A stretch of 64,000 nt of DNA from contig JAILMN010000009.1 in assembly GCA_024692565.1 (NCBI GenBank), positions 1 through 64,000 of the forward strand. Direction: 5' to 3'. Below are positions 43,445 to 52,358 of this stretch, in pieces (within the stretch, counting starts at the first letter, position 1; every line of letters starts with the position of its first letter). The notes under the pieces are model-generated. The model ran no database searches. It was not told the DNA's origin and saw only the letters and a program-made list of their open reading frames with translations. A program made the translations under genes and the position numbers. This stretch comes from Paludibacteraceae bacterium. Lineage in GTDB: Bacteria > Bacteroidota > Bacteroidia > Bacteroidales > Paludibacteraceae.

Positions 43445-44778
43445 AAAAGATTTTTGGTATTATAGGTTGCTGCGTGGCGGCGCTGACGCTGCATGCGCAG
43501 GAATTAGAAACAGACAGCTTAGACACGGATTCGATGTCCGTTGTGTCGCTGGAGTTGGTGCCGATGCAGGCGGCAGACAGTCTTGCCTCGGAGGAAGCCA
43601 TTATCCCGATTGTGCCGTACTATCAAAATTGGCAGAACAGTGACCTGAGCGATCTGGAAACGCGCTCATTGGAATGGAGTCTGCGTTGGCTGGACACGAC
43701 GGACTGCCTTGCTACGCATGACACAACTACCTTGCCGGACTCGGTGTATAAGGCGCGTCTGCAAGCTCTGCCGTGCGTGATTGAGTTGCCGTATAACGAG
43801 CGCGTGCGCGCGTTCATATTACGTTATGTGAAACGCAGCCCGAAGCAGGTAGCGCGAATGATGCGGATGGGAGAGTATTATTTCCCGATTTTCGAAGAAG
43901 CACTTGGTCGCTACCAGTTGCCGTACGAACTGAAATACCTGCCTATCATCGAGTCGGCGCTGAATCCGATGGCGCGTTCGCATGCCGGCGCAGCAGGTTT
44001 GTGGCAGTTTATGCCGGCTACGGGTAAGCTTTTCGGACTCGAGATTAACTCGCTTGTGGACGAACGTATGGATGTCATCAAAGCTACCGACGCTGCCTGC
44101 CGATTCCTTAAAAGTATGTACGCCGTGTACCACAACTGGAATCTCGTCATCGCGGCGTATAACTGCGGTAGCGGTAATGTGAACAAAGCCATCCGACGTG
44201 CGAACGGCAAACGGGATTTCTGGTCTATATACCCTTACCTGCCGATGGAAACACGTAACTACGTGCCTATTTTCATTGCTGCCAACTACGCGATGAACTA
44301 CGGACAAGAACATGGTATCTGTAAAGCACCCGTAGAGAAGACAATGCTCACCGACACGATCTGCACCATGCAGCGTCTGCATTTGCAGCAAGTGAGTGAG
44401 AAATTGGATATTAACATCGAGGAATTGCGTCGTCTGAACCCGCAGTATTCGCAGGATATTCTGCCCGGCGGTAGTATGTATGCGTTGTGCTTGCCGTCCG
44501 AGAAAGTGGGGCTGTACATCGCGCAGGAAGACAGTATCATTGCGTACAAAGCCGACAGCCTCATCAACAACCGCCGTGCAGAGATTGACTTGGCGAAAGT
44601 GACTTCGGCTACAGGTGCTTATCGCGTCAATGGTGTGATCTATTACACCATCAAAAACGGTGATACCTTAGGCGGCATCGCCAGAAAATTCCACTGCTCC
44701 ATCAAGCAAATCAAGCAATGGAACGGCCTGAAAAACGATAATATCCGCGCCGGTAAGAAACTGAAAATATGTAAATAA
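43441..44778 (+). CDS. membrane-bound lytic murein transglycosylase D-like protein
   Basis: The 445-residue protein begins at TTG overlapping the previous stop, with a signal peptide (GCCVAALTLHAQ). The SLT domain (about 145-265) has the catalytic Glu in LPIIESALNPMARS, GAAGLWQFMPATGK and VIAAYNCGSGNVNKAI. Two LysM domains follow (about 320-365 and 398-445; YYTIKNGDTLGGIARKFHCS). It cleaves peptidoglycan glycan strands. It lies in the conserved parAB neighbourhood, with the stop overlapping the next ATG. Confidence 0.94.
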   Translation: MKKIFGIIGCCVAALTLHAQELETDSLDTDSMSVVSLELVPMQAADSLASEEAIIPIVPYYQNWQNSDLSDLETRSLEWSLRWLDTTDCLATHDTTTLPDSVYKARLQALPCVIELPYNERVRAFILRYVKRSPKQVARMMRMGEYYFPIFEEALGRYQLPYELKYLPIIESALNPMARSHAGAAGLWQFMPATGKLFGLEINSLVDERMDVIKATDAACRFLKSMYAVYHNWNLVIAAYNCGSGNVNKAIRRANGKRDFWSIYPYLPMETRNYVPIFIAANYAMNYGQEHGICKAPVEKTMLTDTICTMQRLHLQQVSEKLDINIEELRRLNPQYSQDILPGGSMYALCLPSEKVGLYIAQEDSIIAYKADSLINNRRAEIDLAKVTSATGAYRVNGVIYYTIKNGDTLGGIARKFHCSIKQIKQWNGLKNDNIRAGKKLKICK

Positions 44779-45110
44779 TGGCAGATTTGGAGAAAATATA
44801 TTATTCGCTTCGCGAAACGGAGAAAGAAACCGGTGTGCCGGCTTCTACTTTGCGTTTCTGGGAGCGAGAGTTCACGGAGTTGAATCCGCGCAAAGACGGG
44901 CACGGCAACCGTTACTACACGCGTGAAGACCAGGAACTCATCAAGCGCATCAAATACATCCGCGATGATTTGCACATCACGCGCATAGAAGCTATCCGCC
45001 GCGAGTTGCGCAGCAACACCAAGCACTCCGACGAACGCCAAGCCGCACTCGACATCCTCCTCCGCGTCAAAGAGGAACTATGTGAAATACGAAAAATGAT
45101 TAAGCAATGA
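44778..45110 (+). CDS. MerR family transcriptional regulator
   Basis: The 110-residue protein has a MerR winged helix-turn-helix (YYSLRETEKETGVPASTLRFWEREF, NRYYTREDQELIKRIKYI) and a short coiled-coil dimer helix. No effector domain or Cys-rich metal site is present, so it is of the minimal type common in this phylum. Targets are unknown. ATGA links it to yfhO. Confidence 0.92.
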   Translation: MADLEKIYYSLRETEKETGVPASTLRFWEREFTELNPRKDGHGNRYYTREDQELIKRIKYIRDDLHITRIEAIRRELRSNTKHSDERQAALDILLRVKEELCEIRKMIKQ

Positions 45111-47551
45111 AGATAGATTGGAAGAAAATCGCCCCTTATCTGGTGGCTTTGATAGTGTTTGTAGGCTTTGCTATCGCCTACTGCTCGCCTATCCTGGACG
45201 GAAAAGTACTGCAAGCAGGTGATGTGAATAACTGGAAAGGAGCTGCACAAGAGGCGCTGGAATATAGAGACGCAACCGGCGAATCTACATGGTGGACGAA
45301 TTCTATGTTCGGCGGCATGCCTACTTTTCAGATTGCAGGTGGTGTCAAATCCGGCGGTATCGTAAGTTGGTGGAGACGAATCCTCCAAAACACCTTAGGC
45401 GAACCCCCTGCTGCCATCAGCCTTTATTTCATCGGATTCTTCCTGATGCTACTCTGCTTCGGCATTAATCCCTGGCTGGCGATTATCGGTGCGCTTGCGA
45501 TAGGTCTTTCATCCTATTTCTTCATCATCATCCCGGCCGGACACATGTCCAAAGCCTTTGCGCTCGGAGCCTTAGCCCCCATCATCGGTGGTGTCTATGC
45601 GCTGTTCCGCAAACGCTATTGGCTCGGTATCCCGATGATTCTTTTCTTTGCACCATACGGTATCCTGCTCCACCCGCAGATGACCTATTATGTCGGCATG
45701 CTTATCGGCGTGATGATCATAGCGGAGATCATCATGGCATGTATAGCAAAGGACTGGAAAGGGTTGGGAATCAGTCTCGGCATCATGATACTTTGCGTCG
45801 GCCTCATCTACGGCAGTCGTTACACGAGCATGAAGATGAACAGCTCTTATCTCAAAGAGACCATGCGCGGCGGACATAGCGAATTAACCAAGCAGGCACA
45901 AGACAAACCTGCTGAAGGACTTGACCTCAAATATGCCACCGATTGGAGTTATGGTAAAGGCGAGACCATGACACTGCTAATCCCTAACTGGGAAGGCGGA
46001 GCCAGCGGATATAACTTGGGAAAAGACTCCGAACTGAGCAAAGCGCTACGCAAACAGGGTGTGTCCAAACGTGACGCGGAAGCATTCTGCGAACACGCGC
46101 CTACTTATCGCGGCGAGAAAATGTTCACATCCGGAGCGGTCTATGTCGGCGCGATCATCTGTTTCCTTTTCGTTCTCGGTCTGCTCATCGTACCCGGCGC
46201 ATACAAGTGGGCACTCCTCTTCGCGACACTTATGTCCATTTTCCTCGCGTGGGGAAAGAATATGATGTGGCTTACGGAATGGTTCTTTAACTACTTCCCG
46301 ATGTACAATAAATTCCGCGCCGTGGAATCCATCCTCGTTGTCGCAGAGATCACAATGCCGCTGCTCGGTTTTATGGGATTGCAACGTATCATCAACGGCG
46401 AAGTAGAATGGCCGAAACTGCGCAACAGCCTGTTCATCGCAGGCGGGGTAATCGGACTTTTATGCATATTTGCAGCGACTTTAGTCGGAGGTTTAAATAT
46501 GTCCAGTACCTTCGACGCACAATGGAAAGATCAGATGCCGCAGTGGGTATATGATGCCATCCTTAACCAACGTGCAGCAATGGCGAAAGCCGACGCTTGG
46601 CGTTCACTGCTCTTCGTTGCTTTTGGCTTTGCTCTCACTTATTGGTATGCTTGGCAACGCCAGAAAGAGTCACAACCGAAATACACTTATATCTTCTGCG
46701 CAGGATTGGCTGTACTCATTCTCGCAGATATGATTCCCGTGGACAAACGCTTCTTCAATAACGATAATTTCGTTAAACCGAAGGATAGCGAAGCATTCTT
46801 TAAGATGCAACCTTGGGAGGAACAGATATTGCAAGACAAGAGCCTCGACTATCGCGTGCTGAACCTCAATACGAACACGTTCAACGATGCGCGCACCAGT
46901 TATCGCCTCAAATCAATCGGAGGCTATAGTGCTGTTAAGTTGCGCCGTTACCAAGACCTTATTGACGAGCATATTTCCAACATGAATTGGAATGTGCTGA
47001 ATATGCTCAACACCAAATATATCGTCACGCGTCAAGGTGTTTATCCAAACCCAGATGCGATGGGTAATGCTTGGTTCGTCAATGATGTGCAGTTTGTACC
47101 GACGCCCGATGATGAGTCTGCAGCACTTAACACGCTTGATCTTCATAAGACGGCCGTAGCTGATGAGAAATTCCGCGAAGTACTGACTTGCGAACCGCAG
47201 CCGGCAGAAGCGGACGAGATTATTCTCACGCAGTACAAACCCAACGCGCTCACTTACGCTGCTAACGTTGCCTCTGACCGCGTAGCTGTCTTCTCTGAGA
47301 TATACTACCCAGACGGATGGCATATTTACGTTGATGGCAAAGAGATTGCTCTCGGTCGCGTGAACTATGTTCTCCGTGCTGCAGTCATTCCTGCAGGAGA
47401 ACACACCATCACGATGTCGTTCGTGCCAAGCATCCTGCATTGGGAGTGGATGTGTATCACCCTCGCGATTCTCACGATTCTTATCAGTATCGGATGTATC
47501 ACTTGGCCGCTGTGGAAACGATTCGTTACAAAAAAAGAGTTGCTCAATTGA
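45107..47551 (+). CDS. YfhO family multi-pass membrane protein
   Basis: The 814-residue protein has about a dozen helices, an extracytoplasmic loop after helix 1 (SPILDGKVLQAGDVNNWKGAAQEAL, typical of the family), SMFGGMPTFQ, and a large C-terminal soluble domain (about 560-760) before a last helix pair. YfhO proteins are GT-C-like and linked to glycosylation of cell-surface polymers such as lipoteichoic acid in Firmicutes; the role here is unknown. It closes the run and overlaps the convergent glycosyltransferase by 8 bases. Confidence 0.9.
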   Translation: MKIDWKKIAPYLVALIVFVGFAIAYCSPILDGKVLQAGDVNNWKGAAQEALEYRDATGESTWWTNSMFGGMPTFQIAGGVKSGGIVSWWRRILQNTLGEPPAAISLYFIGFFLMLLCFGINPWLAIIGALAIGLSSYFFIIIPAGHMSKAFALGALAPIIGGVYALFRKRYWLGIPMILFFAPYGILLHPQMTYYVGMLIGVMIIAEIIMACIAKDWKGLGISLGIMILCVGLIYGSRYTSMKMNSSYLKETMRGGHSELTKQAQDKPAEGLDLKYATDWSYGKGETMTLLIPNWEGGASGYNLGKDSELSKALRKQGVSKRDAEAFCEHAPTYRGEKMFTSGAVYVGAIICFLFVLGLLIVPGAYKWALLFATLMSIFLAWGKNMMWLTEWFFNYFPMYNKFRAVESILVVAEITMPLLGFMGLQRIINGEVEWPKLRNSLFIAGGVIGLLCIFAATLVGGLNMSSTFDAQWKDQMPQWVYDAILNQRAAMAKADAWRSLLFVAFGFALTYWYAWQRQKESQPKYTYIFCAGLAVLILADMIPVDKRFFNNDNFVKPKDSEAFFKMQPWEEQILQDKSLDYRVLNLNTNTFNDARTSYRLKSIGGYSAVKLRRYQDLIDEHISNMNWNVLNMLNTKYIVTRQGVYPNPDAMGNAWFVNDVQFVPTPDDESAALNTLDLHKTAVADEKFREVLTCEPQPAEADEIILTQYKPNALTYAANVASDRVAVFSEIYYPDGWHIYVDGKEIALGRVNYVLRAAVIPAGEHTITMSFVPSILHWEWMCITLAILTILISIGCITWPLWKRFVTKKELLN

Positions 47552-48641
47552 GCAGCTCTTTAAATTTTTTCTCCACCGCTTCGTTGGAATAATTATCCAA
47601 GAAACACTGCCGCGCTTGCTTATTAAACCGCGGCCGCGGGTGTTGCGCGAAGTCATTGATGCAGGCGATAAACTCTTCCGGTGTGTTGCACCGCCAAGCA
47701 TTCACGCCCTCTTCAACTTGATAGCCTTCCAATGCCTCATTTGTCGCGATGATATTCTTTCCGTACATTAGGCTTTCGCAGGTCTTCACCTTCATGCCCG
47801 AACCGCTGAAGATAGGTAGCACCATCAAATCGGCTTGCTCAAAATAAGGCTGTAGATTCGGAGCATCGGATATCACTTCGATATCTCTCAATAACTCCGG
47901 TTGCTCTTCTTTCAGTTTCCCCATATTCCGCCCGACTATCTTCACCTCCACATTCACATGCGGGTACACGTTGCGCATGAACCATAATATTCCTTCATTA
48001 TTTGCCAAGAAGTAGGAGCCTAAAAACAAACACAACGGTCGTTGACCTGTCCGCACTTTTGTGCCCGGTTTTACCTCTTTGCGTGTGTCTGCTAATGCTA
48101 CAGGAATCTCTACTTCTGCTGTCCTATGATAACGCTGCTGCAACTCCGCTTTGTCTCTTTCATTCAGAACAATAACGGTGTCTGAGCAATCGCAACTCCA
48201 ACGATCATTCCGGTCTGCCAAACGAATCAGCACATTCCGGAACGGCAAACGCTTAGGCATCTTGGCATCCATATATAGTACCTCCACATTCTGGAACGAA
48301 GTGATGATCTTACCCTTATAATTTGCTTTCTTCAACGCCTTCGCAATAATGCCAAATATGCTGCGGTCAATAAACACAAAATCCTTTCCCTCTGCCTTAC
48401 GGACAATGTCCTTCACCTTAGCAGGGGTCAAACCCAAGAAATAGCCGAACGGCATCAACATCGCGCCTTTTGCATACTCTGCGATGGAACTCTTGCCGGC
48501 CTTATCGTGCAGATAATACACCTCTACATTCTCTTCCCCAATCACACGTCCCAGCATCTCCAGGTTCTTCTTCGTCCCCTGGTCTCCTCCATTCATTACC
48601 ATTCCAAACGGTCTGTATTGTATGAAAAGTAGTTTGTTCAT
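47544..48641 (-). CDS. glycosyltransferase (GT-B fold, GT4-like)
   Basis: The 365-residue protein has an N-terminal acceptor domain starting LLFIQYRPFGMVMNGGDQGTKKN and a C-terminal donor domain with LCLFLGSYFLANNEGILWFM and LMVLPIFSGSGMKVKTCESLMYGKNIIATNEALEG, the usual GT4 glycine-rich and E-containing sites. It is the last gene of the minus-strand glycan operon. ATGA joins it to the previous gene. Confidence 0.92.
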   Translation of the reverse strand: MNKLLFIQYRPFGMVMNGGDQGTKKNLEMLGRVIGEENVEVYYLHDKAGKSSIAEYAKGAMLMPFGYFLGLTPAKVKDIVRKAEGKDFVFIDRSIFGIIAKALKKANYKGKIITSFQNVEVLYMDAKMPKRLPFRNVLIRLADRNDRWSCDCSDTVIVLNERDKAELQQRYHRTAEVEIPVALADTRKEVKPGTKVRTGQRPLCLFLGSYFLANNEGILWFMRNVYPHVNVEVKIVGRNMGKLKEEQPELLRDIEVISDAPNLQPYFEQADLMVLPIFSGSGMKVKTCESLMYGKNIIATNEALEGYQVEEGVNAWRCNTPEEFIACINDFAQHPRPRFNKQARQCFLDNYSNEAVEKKFKELLN

Positions 48642-49660
48642 GATTGTTTCAGCAATTGAAGCATTTTCTTCACACGGATGAGGAAAGTATGCTTGTCTAT
48701 AATCACTTTATACGCCCGCTCTGCGTCTTTGGACATATTGTGCGACAAGGCATAATCTATCAGCGTATACATCTGCTCTTCGTTCTCATATATACCGATT
48801 TCTCCTTTCGCAAAAACCGAGCGAATAAACGGATTGGCATCACAAATCTGATAAGCCCCAGCACCACTTGCCTCAAAGAACCGTTGGTTAGCTCCATTGA
48901 AGGTTTGTTTATGATGGATATTCAAAGCTATCTTCGTACGCGCATACAAATCATTCACCTCTTGTGGTGGGATATTATAATTAAGGAACACATTCCTATT
49001 TTTACGGAAAAGCCAAGTGATAGGATTCTTGAAATACGGCTTGTATTCACCATAAATGCGTATATTCAACTGCGGATAGTGCTCTACAAGCCGTTCCAAC
49101 ATATGTATGCGTTTCTGACTTGTGTAAATTGTACCGACAAATAAAATATCGATATCTTTTTCTGCCTTTTGCGGGTAATAGACCATTGTGTCACATGCCA
49201 AAGGAAGAAAATAAGCCTTTTTGCCTTGCTTCGCAAAATATTCAACATCCGTTTCCTCAAAACAGCACACCACATCCGCATGATTAATATGCTTCTCACA
49301 CATCGCCCTATCCGGTCGCAGTACACTGTCATACATCCAAAGGATCACTTTCGCTCCTTGTTGGCGGAAATAATCCAATGTGTCGTCCTTCAAAATCGTG
49401 CCATTGTAACTAAACACAACGTCTGGCTTGAATTCATCAAACACGTGCTCTATATAGACCTTGTATTTCTGTCTGCTTTGTTCGCGTAGTCGCTCACGGT
49501 TGAGGGAGAATTTATGCCGCCAACGAAGCCATCCTTTGAACGGATGAATAGGTTCGTCGTAATTTTCAATCCGCACTTGGTAGCCCAACTGCTCAAATGC
49601 ACGGCCTACACTTCGCTCGTAACCAAAGAAAGGCGAGGATATTATCAGTACTTTAGGCAT
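48638..49660 (-). CDS. CgeB-like glycosyltransferase
   Basis: The 340-residue GT-B enzyme of the spore-maturation CgeB group starts MPKVLIISSPFFGYERS, with DVVFSYNG, VILWMYDS, DILFVGTIYTSQKR and a donor-side region RFFEASGAGAYQICD. The ATG at 49660 overlaps the epimerase stop by 8 bases. The longer track start (49714) would lie inside the epimerase gene. It probably adds a sugar to the glycan made by this locus. Confidence 0.88.
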   Translation of the reverse strand: MPKVLIISSPFFGYERSVGRAFEQLGYQVRIENYDEPIHPFKGWLRWRHKFSLNRERLREQSRQKYKVYIEHVFDEFKPDVVFSYNGTILKDDTLDYFRQQGAKVILWMYDSVLRPDRAMCEKHINHADVVCCFEETDVEYFAKQGKKAYFLPLACDTMVYYPQKAEKDIDILFVGTIYTSQKRIHMLERLVEHYPQLNIRIYGEYKPYFKNPITWLFRKNRNVFLNYNIPPQEVNDLYARTKIALNIHHKQTFNGANQRFFEASGAGAYQICDANPFIRSVFAKGEIGIYENEEQMYTLIDYALSHNMSKDAERAYKVIIDKHTFLIRVKKMLQLLKQS

Positions 49661-50489
49661 GCTGCATAATTTGTTTGATTTTTGTATTGTCGCCATAGGT
49701 ACAGGGCGAGTCATAAGGACGATCTGGGAACGCTCCGTAATTGAGTTGGATATCCAAATGATGTTGCTCGATAAATTCCGTTACGGCTTCGCCTAATGAT
49801 TTGGGTTCACCGGTACAGCAATTGATGATTCCATCTACTTCATTTTGCAGAACTACAGCCACAATCTGCTCCACCAACTTATCTACATGCATAAAATCAT
49901 ATTGGTTCTTGCCGGAAGTAAAGGGAAACGTCTTCTCTCCACGCTCTGCAGCCTCCAGTAGTTTGGTAAAGATGGAGTGATTGCGCAGATCATCTCCGTA
50001 GATGTAGTATCCTCTCAGCCACTGCAGTTGACAGTCATTCTGTTTGCAGTACAACATCAGACTCTGCCGCAACGCATTTTTCGCGATAGCATATAGCGAC
50101 TGCGGATTACAGGGTGTGTTCTCATCTATCTTACCCACATGATATCCCACCTCGTGCATTGTGCCCATTACAGCCAATTGCTTCAACCCATGACTAATCA
50201 AGTTTGTCAAAAACGCATAGTGCAAACTTAAATCTTGCATCTGCTTGGGCGAGTTATGCACAAATCCGTCACGCCAAGCAAAATGTACACACACATCAGG
50301 CTTGCCTAACAAACTATACGCGTCGTCTGTCTCCGAACAATCAAACACATTGTATTTAATCACCTGCGCTTGCGGATTGATATGATCCGTAGCTATATCG
50401 CACGCTATCACTTGGTGACCTTTGCTCAACAACACATCCACCACGTGACTACCAATATAGCCGTTTGCTCCTGTTACTAATATCTTCAT
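49653..50489 (-). CDS. NAD-dependent sugar epimerase/dehydratase (extended SDR)
   Basis: The 278-residue Rossmann protein has the cofactor loop VTGANGYIGSHVVDVL and the catalytic YAIAK (YxxxK). Substrate-side residues include RGYYIYGDDLRNHS. It acts on an NDP-sugar for the surface glycan; which sugar cannot be told. It is 7 bases from the upstream acyltransferase gene. Confidence 0.92.
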   Translation of the reverse strand: MKILVTGANGYIGSHVVDVLLSKGHQVIACDIATDHINPQAQVIKYNVFDCSETDDAYSLLGKPDVCVHFAWRDGFVHNSPKQMQDLSLHYAFLTNLISHGLKQLAVMGTMHEVGYHVGKIDENTPCNPQSLYAIAKNALRQSLMLYCKQNDCQLQWLRGYYIYGDDLRNHSIFTKLLEAAERGEKTFPFTSGKNQYDFMHVDKLVEQIVAVVLQNEVDGIINCCTGEPKSLGEAVTEFIEQHHLDIQLNYGAFPDRPYDSPCTYGDNTKIKQIMQHA

Positions 50490-50496
50490 ACTATAC

Positions 50497-51078
50497 TTAT
50501 TTTCCTTCTACTTTTTCCCACATTTGGGTCTTTTTATTATACCTCTTTATCACGCGTGCCGGAGCACCCACTGCCACGCAATAATCCGGTATATCGTGCG
50601 TCACAACCGAATTGGCGCCAATCGTGCAATGCTTGCCGATAGAGGCTCCTATAATACAAACGTTCTCCCCTATCCACGAACCTTCACCGATTCGAATCTT
50701 TTTAAGTTGTTTGATCGGCTGCTCGATAATAGGCTTGGAAACATCCTCATATGTATGCAAATTATCGGATATATAAACTTTGTCTGCGGTTAGTACAGAA
50801 TCCTCAAAAACGATTTCACTCGTCGCATATATGTGATTGAAATTCCCGATTGAGCAATTGTTACTAATTATCAATTGAGGCTTGTCATTGTTCGTCAGCG
50901 GCATAGCCGCCAGCCACGAATGTTCACCGACCACCACATGGTCTCCTACCGATATATTCTTCTTTCCGTCTATTTGCAGCGGACATAAGATTAACGACTT
51001 CTTTCCAAAATGACGAAAAGAAGAAGGATAGCTTAAAACAGACTTTAACTTAGCTGATATTTTTGTTATAGTGTTCAT
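50497..51078 (-). CDS. left-handed beta-helix acyltransferase
   Basis: The 193-residue hexapeptide-repeat protein has coils such as IGEGSWIGENVCIIGASIGK and HCTIGANSVVTHDIPDYC, then VAVGAPARVIKRY, the end of the maltose/serine O-acetyltransferase group. It likely O- or N-acetylates a sugar in the glycan. It overlaps the following gene's neighbour by 4 bases (ATGA) and shares the lower G+C of this locus. Confidence 0.92.
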   Translation of the reverse strand: MNTITKISAKLKSVLSYPSSFRHFGKKSLILCPLQIDGKKNISVGDHVVVGEHSWLAAMPLTNNDKPQLIISNNCSIGNFNHIYATSEIVFEDSVLTADKVYISDNLHTYEDVSKPIIEQPIKQLKKIRIGEGSWIGENVCIIGASIGKHCTIGANSVVTHDIPDYCVAVGAPARVIKRYNKKTQMWEKVEGK

Positions 51079-52346
51079 CTTTTGTTTATAATTTCGTTGT
51101 AACGATTTACACCCATCCCCAACACATCTGTCAATAACTGTTGAGCACTTTGAGTATAACCGTTATCCGGAGTGATAGAAAGATATTGCCTTAATTGCTC
51201 TTTTGAAGTGAAGATCTCATCTAACATTTTGAAATCTAGATTCTCATTTATTCCCCATCTTAAAGGGCGCACTCCATAGTACAAACATTCAAAATAAGCC
51301 GTTGTATTATGGGTAATTGCCACTTTATATTCATTAGAAGATAGCAGTTGGCGTATCGTTTGGCTCTTTTCAATTATTTCTAAGTGTGGATATTGCACTA
51401 TATACTCTTCGCTAATCATTGACGAAGGATGAGGTTTAATAGAAAAAGTTATTCCCATTTCCCGCCCGACTTCATCTGCTATGGGTAATAATTTCTTTAT
51501 ATCATCGTCATAGTAACTGACTCCACTTAAAATCAAGCATTTCTTGCCTACTTTATCGTAAGTAATCTCCCGATAAGGATATTTAGGATTGCCCGCTACA
51601 TATATCCTCTCCGCTATAATCCCAAAATGTGTTTCCAAATCTGCTTTCTGATCCTTACTAAATGCTAATGCATAGTCGGACTGTATGTTAAGGCCCAGCA
51701 CTACATCATTGGTAATATGCTGACGGTAATGGCCCAAAATGCCATGGAATGTAGTATAGGTAACAACTCCTTTCGTTTTAAAAAATAATGTCAGCAATGA
51801 TTCGTAATATGTTGTCGCGGAAAAAGGGACCAACTTGCGTCCTCTCAAATCCACATCCTGAAAACTATCTGATAAGACATCTACATTTTTTTTATAGGCT
51901 ACTATACAAGCCGCTAAATAGCACCGCTTTTTGAAAGAAAGTTGTAAGCGTTTCGCAACTGCAAAATATTCTTTTATAACTAGGGGAAGCACTCCCCATG
52001 GACGATATTTATACGCAATTTCAACCCATACTGAATCATTGATGGAGGATTGCACCAAATGAGACATTTCGCGATGATCTTTTCTTATAGTGGCATTAAA
52101 CGTACATATCGTCGTAGCCATCGAAAATGCGCGTCGCAAATTGGTCGGGTCAACACGTTTAAGCAATTCACATCCTACATGATACCAATCTGGATTAGCG
52201 CCAGCAACGTACAAACTGATTATTTCTGAAGATAATGCATCTACTATATTGATGCCTTTATAAGAGTACTTCCATGACTCTCGAATCCCCAAATATGATA
52301 GATATTGGTTATAGTTGTCCGTATTTTTCCAGGCTTCTACATTCAT
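51075..52346 (-). CDS. unrecognised glycan-locus protein, probably GT-B-like
   Basis: The 423-residue soluble protein has no signal peptide. The second half looks like the donor domain of capsule or glycerophosphate-type transferases: AERIYVAGNPKYPYREI, CLILSGVSYYDDDIKKLLPI, FSIKPHPSSM and VAITHNTTAYFECLYYGVRPLRWG. The KPHPS and THNTTAYFE pattern is what polysialyl- and CDP-glycerol-type enzymes use. The first half is not recognisable. It sits directly after the CMP-sugar synthetase fusion, so it may use that CMP-sugar. The gene is AT-rich. Confidence 0.7.
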   Translation of the reverse strand: MNVEAWKNTDNYNQYLSYLGIRESWKYSYKGINIVDALSSEIISLYVAGANPDWYHVGCELLKRVDPTNLRRAFSMATTICTFNATIRKDHREMSHLVQSSINDSVWVEIAYKYRPWGVLPLVIKEYFAVAKRLQLSFKKRCYLAACIVAYKKNVDVLSDSFQDVDLRGRKLVPFSATTYYESLLTLFFKTKGVVTYTTFHGILGHYRQHITNDVVLGLNIQSDYALAFSKDQKADLETHFGIIAERIYVAGNPKYPYREITYDKVGKKCLILSGVSYYDDDIKKLLPIADEVGREMGITFSIKPHPSSMISEEYIVQYPHLEIIEKSQTIRQLLSSNEYKVAITHNTTAYFECLYYGVRPLRWGINENLDFKMLDEIFTSKEQLRQYLSITPDNGYTQSAQQLLTDVLGMGVNRYNEIINKR

Positions 52347-52358
52347 CGCTGCTTCAAA

